Assembly: GCF_000002075.1 (NCBI RefSeq)
Contig: NW_004797330.1
Location: 192,911 to 256,910 of the forward strand
Length of the DNA stretch: 64,000 nt
Direction: 5' to 3'
Origin: Aplysia californica
Lineage: Eukaryota > Mollusca > Gastropoda > Aplysiida > Aplysiidae
In this document: positions 60,301 through 64,000 of the stretch, piece by piece
Numbering within the stretch: the first letter of the stretch is position 1
How the letters are laid out: every line of letters starts with the position of its first letter
The notes under the pieces: model-generated
The model's database searches: none
What the model saw: the letters and a program-made list of their open reading frames with translations, nothing else
What the model was told of the DNA's origin: nothing
Translations under genes and position numbers: made by a program

Positions 60301-63300
60301 AGCTGCATATTTCTCCGCCAATGAAAAGACGATATTTAGTCACCAATCTTTCTGCAAAGCATTCGAATGCATGGTGTCAATTTTGAACAGGGGGACCTCC
60401 CATTCCGACCGCGAGGGGCTTCCCTTTTCACGGCGATTCTCCAGCTCCAAATGCTCGGATATATACAAACAACTTATACTATTGTAATGAAGAAAATCGG
60501 AACTTTTTCAAAGTATTCAGCATTTGGTGTTTTATAGCAAAAGAGCAAAGAAACAGAGATCTGAATTACCCCCACTTCAAAGAAACCACGCGCTCGGAAG
60601 GCTGCGAGTTGGCTTACGTTTCGTGTTTAGGCTACCTAATTATACGTTTGCAATAGCATCATAGACACACCAGAGCACATAAACGCACACACACACCCAT
60701 ACAAACACACCAACACTCATACACACACATAGACCGCCTCGTGGCCTCTTGGTAAGAAGTCCGCTTTGAGAGATCTAGAGGAAGGTTAATTAATCTTTTA
60801 AAAGCACTGAAAGATCAACAGACGATAACAGCAAGCAGGGCACGCCCACACAGTCAGCAGTTTACGTAAACAAGCTTGAAGTGAGCCAGAATTTACCGTT
60901 TTTACTCTGTTTTACAATCAGAGTTGTTTACACTTCAGACCATTGATGCTCGTAAAGGGGTCAAAATCTAAAAATAGTTGCGAATGAAGAACGTTGAAGC
61001 AAAGGTGGCCATGAGGTAATGGCTCTAAAAATAATCTCACACCTACACACTAGCAAGGTCCAAATTCCTTTATCTCGTTACCCAGGCTCATGAACAAGAG
61101 CATCTCACCATAAGGTCGGTGCACTCATAAAACAAAAAAACCCATTCACGCAGAGTTACCTCCAGGGTGGGCAGTGCAGTAGACTTGCCAATTTACAGCC
61201 GGTGGCTAGAGTTGGGTCAGGTTCACTAAATCAGCGTCCGCGAGTAACGAACTACTCGCTGGCACTACCCGCAAACGAGCGGACGTGTAACGAGCCGCCC
61301 ACTTGTGAACAGTAGTTCGCTGCTCGTTACACATCGGACTAAGACAACAGTTCATTTAGCGAACGGACGGAGAGACTCCATGCATTTAAGCGGGCGGACT
61401 GGGAGCGACTCCTTCCATTGCATACTACCCCCCCCCCCCCCCCCCGAAAAAACCACCCTCCTGCCCACATTGTCGCTAGACGTTCATTTCATGGTGGAAA
61501 CCCCCCCCCCCCTCAAGGCCTTTGAGAGTTCTTTAAACTTCCCCTTCGCGATAAATTGGAAGGTGCACGGTGTGACCCACACACGAGGTGAAAGGTTACA
61601 CACATAGTACTACGTCACCAGCCTCTTTCACTCCTTGTGGCACCGCTAGTGGCTTGAAACAATAGGCCTAATTTAAACAGACGATGGGCCTAACCTCCTG
61701 TCGAGTATCTTGTCTGCTAGAGTTCGTCCACTCGCCTGCCCGCTCAGTGAATAAAATTGAGGAGAGTGCCCAAGAAACGAACTGACTTGAGGTCCCCTGT
61801 CCGTTCCCTGAGAGAGTCAAATTGTGGAGCGCACCGAAAAAACGAACTGTCTGGAGGCCCGCAGTCTGCTAGCATGGCTGTCCGTTACCCGCTCGTTCAG
61901 ACTGAGTCCGCGGGTTATGAACCCGTCCATCCATTTGCCCCAACTCTACCTGTGGCCTTATCCTTTTCTACTCTTCTAAATTGTAAAGTTTTGTAAACAT
62001 CAAGCATATGTCATATCATCTCTACAAAAACAAACCTTTTTCAAAGGTTCCTTTCGAATATGGTTGGTGCCATTGAACTGTCTTTCCAAGTCATATGTCA
62101 AGGCCAAAACTTTCAAATCTACAGCTGACAAAGAACCGTAGTCTCCTGTCTTTTTGGAAAAGGAAGTCACTGAGGAAGAAATGATAAGCATAAGATTTTC
62201 AACTGCAGCTGTATGGCAGTATTATTTAATATTCATTTGTAACCAGTTTTAAAGAGATATCACTCCAATACTATAATAATATGAGCACAAGGTCTAAATG
62301 TCTACCATTATTCTCATTACAATGCAACTGTCTTAATCAAAACAACACTCCAGTTGGATATTCATGACATAAACACCAGAAAGTGACCCCTCTGACCCGT
62401 CTATAATGTTTCTTTGCTTCACAACAAATTCAAAGAAAGAGCCACGATAATCTTTCTTATTACTGACAACTGCTAGTAAATCAGAACAAAATAGTCCTGA
62501 ATCATCTTCTAACTAGATCTAAATCTAGGTTTAGAGTAAATCAATAGTAAACACGATCGTCTGATTACTTAGCTTGCTTAGAAGTTCCATAGCACCAGGT
62601 AGATAGATCTAGTATAAAAAATTGTGAAAGACCTTAAATCTTAGGCTGAGAGGGTAGATCTAGACATGGATCGATTCATCAAGAAAACCCCCTAAAGGGG
62701 ACATTCAAATCTTAGGCTTGGAAGGGGGGGGGGGGGGGGGGGTGTCTTGAACCAATGTAATGTTACACTTTTGTGAGCCGAAAAAATAACAAGGAAAATA
62801 ATTTAAGACAAAATAAAAAAAATAAATAACACAAAAAAAGAAAATTAGCTATGCCGTGGCGATACAGTAGGTCTAGGCCTTTGAGCGGCATGCACGCATT
62901 ATATGCCATCTCGCACTTTATTAAACAATGGCGGTAGATATCTACATGTAGGCCCTACTATGTAGTCTAATTTTAATCACACTACACTGGTGTGGCTAAA
63001 GTGATAAAATGACACCATTAGTTTTTCCGGAAAAGTTCCGCTTGTACCGCATTTAATTATTATGTGTGTATGCATGTTTTTCATGAATACTATGTAATGC
63101 ACATAGAACAATGATTGTAACACGGATTTGAGCAATATAAATGTCATATTATTATTATTACAGGTCGAATAATGTAATTTTACGGGATTGAGCGGGGGTT
63201 AAGTCCCAAAAAAGTATGATTATATTTGAACGGCCCCAAACCACGCTGGTGACACCTGCTCAATGTCAGGGTACACACTGTTTTTGTATGGTACACCAAG

Positions 63301-64000
63301 CAACCTCCAGGAAGTTTTATTTATTTTGTAGACATTCACATACTTTTAATTTTTATCTAACAAAACTCATGTTGGCTACTTTGATTGCCAAGGGCATATC
63401 AACGATATATTGCAATATTTTCATGAATTTTTTTTTTAGCTATACACGTCTTGCAACTTATGCTATTTTCAAATGCAAATTTCTCAGAGGACAGATAGCG
63501 CCAGTGTTTAATACATACTCTTTACTAATATGTATAAAACTAAAAATAGCAAACACTGAGCAACCTACAAACACATGCCCCAAATAAAAAATAAAAAACT
63601 CAGAATAACAGTTCAAACACAGAATAAAGTTTGGAACTTTAATGAATGGGATGAGGAAGATGTCATACTTTTTCAAATGATAAAAATATAAGCTTGATGA
63701 GAGCCGCTTTATAGTATCTGTCGTCATGGATCTCCAACTGGCTGATGAGTCACTCTAAATGACACATAAAACTCTGTAAAAAGTGGTGCTGTTGTTGCTA
63801 TTAGCTCAAATTCGGTTACAGTATCGACAACGCAAACAATCGCTGAATACAGTATAAATACAGACCAAAAAGCACAGCTTCTGAAGATGGTTCTTTGAAG
63901 GTCAGCTCAACTGGCAAAGTCTTGAGCCTCTGTCTTGTTGCTTTATCACAGCTTTCAGCTATCACTTCTGGCACAGTGTACACTTTCTCTCCGATGTCCT
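48130..64000 (-). CDS. NOB1: NOB1 orthologue, 7 coding exons in window (5' partial)
   Basis: In transcript order the exons are 64000-63866, 62169-62036, 59641-59585, 58734-58408, 55275-55178, 50916-50775 and 48396-48130. All borders are GT/AG, phases agree, and the window holds 385 codons plus stop. About 21 N-terminal residues are missing, so the full protein would be near 406, against 412 in human. NOB1 is the PIN-domain endonuclease that cuts 20S/18S-E pre-rRNA at site D in late 40S maturation. PIN motifs (EVIAE, KKTGDYGSLSAVD), a long acidic tract, the WITPSNI motif, GCLTTDFAMQ, a CHGC ... CPHCGNKTL zinc ribbon and a basic tail (RRKPNKRK) appear in family order. The linker FWRNPLP motif of human is not seen. 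It converges with ZCCHC14. Confidence 0.95.
48948..49340 (+). repeat. SINE-like repeat, long form, copy 4
   Basis: Begins TACCCCCCGGGGCAGTGCCA and ends GGCGCTCATATGACCTTATG ... GAGCGCCGTAAAACC, followed by a poly-A run. The terminal hairpin arms GGCGCTC and GAGCGCC are perfect here. Confidence 0.85.
49729..50335. mobile_element. piggyBac-like element, truncated copy
   Basis: Starts after TTAA (49725-49728) with CTCGCTGGAGACTGGGCC and matches the inverted right half of the element at 55697-56793 for about 600 bp. On the minus strand it keeps an acidic frame (DDSDSSENSDYDILDHGDPD) like a piggyBac transposase N-terminus. The far end is missing. Confidence 0.75.
50775..50916 (-). CDS. NOB1: NOB1 exon, second half of zinc ribbon
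   Basis: Encodes ITKDTSKQFCPHCGNKTLKR onward to VRTRGKK. CPHCGNKTLK aligns to human CSHCGNKTLK and supplies the second Cys pair of the zinc ribbon. Acceptor TTTTTGTCCAG, donor GTGAGT. Confidence 0.96.
51538..51825 (-). mobile_element. tRNA-derived SINE, copy 2
   Basis: On the minus strand: a head with B-box-like GAGTTCAATTCC, then a body that includes GGTCCAGTGTGCCAATTAC, and a tail AAATTTAAAATTAATTCCTA shared with the copy at 47568-47993. Confidence 0.75.
52020..53189. mobile_element. hAT-like element nested in element C (1,170 bp)
   Basis: The ends are CAGTGGCGGGGCGCC and, inverted, CAGTGGCGTCGCGTGGG. They are flanked by GTTTCAGC (52012-52019) and GTTCCAGC (53190-53197), an 8-bp duplication with one difference. 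CAGTGGCG ends and an 8-bp duplication fit hAT. Inside are a CA-rich tract (52986-53035) and a short piece like the SINE-like short form (about 53068-53100, inverted). No transposase ORF. Confidence 0.82.
54018..54750. repeat. motif array of element C with about 350-bp tandem unit
   Basis: Core motifs at about 54020 (inverted), 54215 (direct), 54378 (inverted), 54563 (direct) and 54725 (inverted) alternate in orientation. The best copies read TTTCGGACATAACTATGATG or, inverted, GTCATCATTGTTATGTTCGA. The sequence between them repeats as a unit of about 350 bp, roughly twice. Confidence 0.8.
55178..55275 (-). CDS. NOB1: NOB1 exon, start of zinc ribbon
   Basis: Encodes NVLIQMGLHVLSVDGMLIKQ and VKSYVLRCHGCM, aligning to human NVLLQMGLHVLAVNGMLIRE and RSYILRCHGCF. 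It holds the first Cys pair of the zinc ribbon. Acceptor AATAACAG, donor GTAAGA. Confidence 0.97.
55697..56793. mobile_element. piggyBac-like non-autonomous element (1,097 bp)
   Basis: TTAA flanks both ends (55693-55696 and 56794-56797). The terminal repeats CTCACTGGAGAC are identical over 12 bp. The plus strand at about 56192-56327 keeps an acidic frame (FDSSENSDYILDHGDPDFNV) of piggyBac N-terminal type. Two smaller insertions are visible: a 127-bp MITE with 11-bp ends AGACGGTTCAC at 55705-55831, and a short-form SINE-like copy at 56051-56174. A second AGTCTCCAGTGA lies just inside the right end. Confidence 0.85.
56051..56174 (-). repeat. SINE-like repeat, short form, copy 3 (inverted)
   Basis: The reverse complement reads GTGAGTGGTTGGCGGGTGCT ... 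TTTGTTACTCTCTTGC and matches the 5' two thirds of the copies at 19952 and 46171. It lies inside the piggyBac-like element. Confidence 0.75.
58408..58734 (-). CDS. NOB1: NOB1 exon, acidic linker and WITPSNI motif
   Basis: 109 codons: RYGEGDALPSHLIEDDSEED, then about 50 residues mostly Asp/Glu, then EGWITPSNINDVKRSYGVET and SVGCLTTDFAMQ. Human has GGGWITPSNIKQ and VGCLTTDFAMQ at the same places. The acidic tract is longer than in human. Acceptor TCTTTGCAG, donor GTGAGA. Confidence 0.96.
59282..59299. repeat. poly-C run
   Basis: A run of C residues in a NOB1 intron, possibly unstable in sequencing. Confidence 0.85.
59585..59641 (-). CDS. NOB1: NOB1 small exon (19 codons)
   Basis: Encodes PEYTVGSSTPGVDQVISSK. 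Only this frame is open, it is phase 0 on both sides, and it has a good acceptor (TTTTTCAG) and donor (GTGAGC). It has no obvious human match, so it rests on splice signals and reading frame. Confidence 0.75.
59642..62035. other. NOB1 intron with hAT-like element
   Basis: Besides the hAT-like element at 61207-61948 and CA-rich stretches (59708-59740, 60686-60730), no gene or repeat is recognised. No exon for the conserved human linker with FWRNPLP was found here. Confidence 0.45.
61207..61948. mobile_element. hAT-type non-autonomous element, 742 bp
   Basis: The ends TAGAGTTGGGTC and, inverted, TAGAGTTGGGGC are flanked by CCGGTGGC (61199-61206) and CCTGTGGC (61949-61956), an 8-bp duplication with one difference. 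The interior has GC-rich subterminal ACGAGCGGACG/CGTTAC repeats in both directions and two poly-C runs (61429-61445 and 61500-61512). No transposase ORF. Confidence 0.88.
62036..62169 (-). CDS. NOB1: NOB1 exon, C-terminal part of PIN domain
   Basis: Encodes TSFSKKTGDYGSLSAVDLKV and LALTYDLERQFNGTNHIRKE, aligning to human TEFSKKTGDYPSLSATDIQV and LALTYQLEAEFVGVSHLKQE. The Asp in SAVD is a PIN-domain catalytic acid. Acceptor TTCTTCCTCAG, donor GTTTGT. Confidence 0.97.
62724..62742. repeat. poly-G run of 19 bases
   Basis: G homopolymer in a NOB1 intron. Confidence 0.95.
63060..63165 (+). mobile_element. SINE-type 3' tail remnant
   Basis: TTTGAGCAATATAAATGTC followed by ATTATTATTATTAC is the usual 3' end of GCGCTATATAAAT-type SINEs. 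The head is absent or not recognisable. Confidence 0.45.
63866..64000 (-). CDS. NOB1: NOB1 exon, N-terminal part of PIN domain (cut by window edge)
   Basis: Encodes DIGEKVYTVPEVIAESCDKA and TRQRLKTLPVELTFKEP onward, aligning to human DIGKNIYTIREVVTEIRDKA and TRRRLAVLPYELRFKEP. The frame is open to the window edge. Donor GTCTGT. The first catalytic Asp lies off the edge. Confidence 0.95.

Overview
The window is nuclear DNA of an invertebrate animal. Genes are split by long introns with canonical GT/AG borders, the sequence is AT-rich with many microsatellites, and the introns are packed with DNA-transposon derivatives and tRNA-derived SINEs. The GATCTAGATCTA-type clusters and the SINE types suggest a mollusc, probably a gastropod; this is an inference from repeat style, not a proof.

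Three conserved protein genes are present. (1) The first coding exon of a KLHDC4 orthologue lies at 336-449 on the minus strand and runs off the left edge. (2) A complete ZCCHC14 orthologue lies on the plus strand: 13 coding exons from 5398 to 32735, about 1,179 codons, with a PX-like region, a SAM domain, a long Pro/Ser/Gln-rich disordered region and a C-terminal CCHC zinc knuckle. A probable very long, T-rich 3' UTR follows. (3) A NOB1 orthologue lies on the minus strand with seven coding exons from 64000 down to 48130. It lacks only about 21 N-terminal residues, which lie off the right edge. KLHDC4 and ZCCHC14 diverge from a shared interval of about 5 kb; ZCCHC14 and NOB1 converge. In human all three are on chromosome 16q, with KLHDC4 and ZCCHC14 close together, so the arrangement looks like old conserved linkage. 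Their known roles are separate: NOB1 matures 18S rRNA, ZCCHC14 recruits TENT4 poly(A) polymerases to RNA hairpins, and KLHDC4 is a poorly understood Kelch protein.

Layout: 1-5.4 kb is the divergent intergenic region, with microsatellites and a Penelope-like GIY-YIG fragment. From 5.4 to 32.7 kb is ZCCHC14; its 8-kb first intron holds nested elements with matching inverted ends. From 32.7 to about 43.7 kb is the T-rich tail, free of recognised transposons between 33.2 and 41.1 kb. From 44 to 48 kb is intergenic SINE-type repeat. From 48.1 to 64 kb is NOB1, whose introns hold nested hAT, piggyBac-like and pogo-like elements.

The most unusual signal is a transposon family of no superfamily I recognise (elements at 9357-13760, 10894-13328 and 51899-54936). 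All share a GAGC..TTGCCAA inverted terminus. All carry internal arrays of a core motif, CATAACNATKATGACA, repeated mostly every 160-210 bp. Other clear finds are a 1-kb element family with 6-bp target duplications (two copies), a piggyBac-like element inserted in a pogo-like element whose unoccupied relative also lies in the window, and two SINE-like families sharing one 3' hairpin. No LTR, retroviral or Polinton-like element was recognised.
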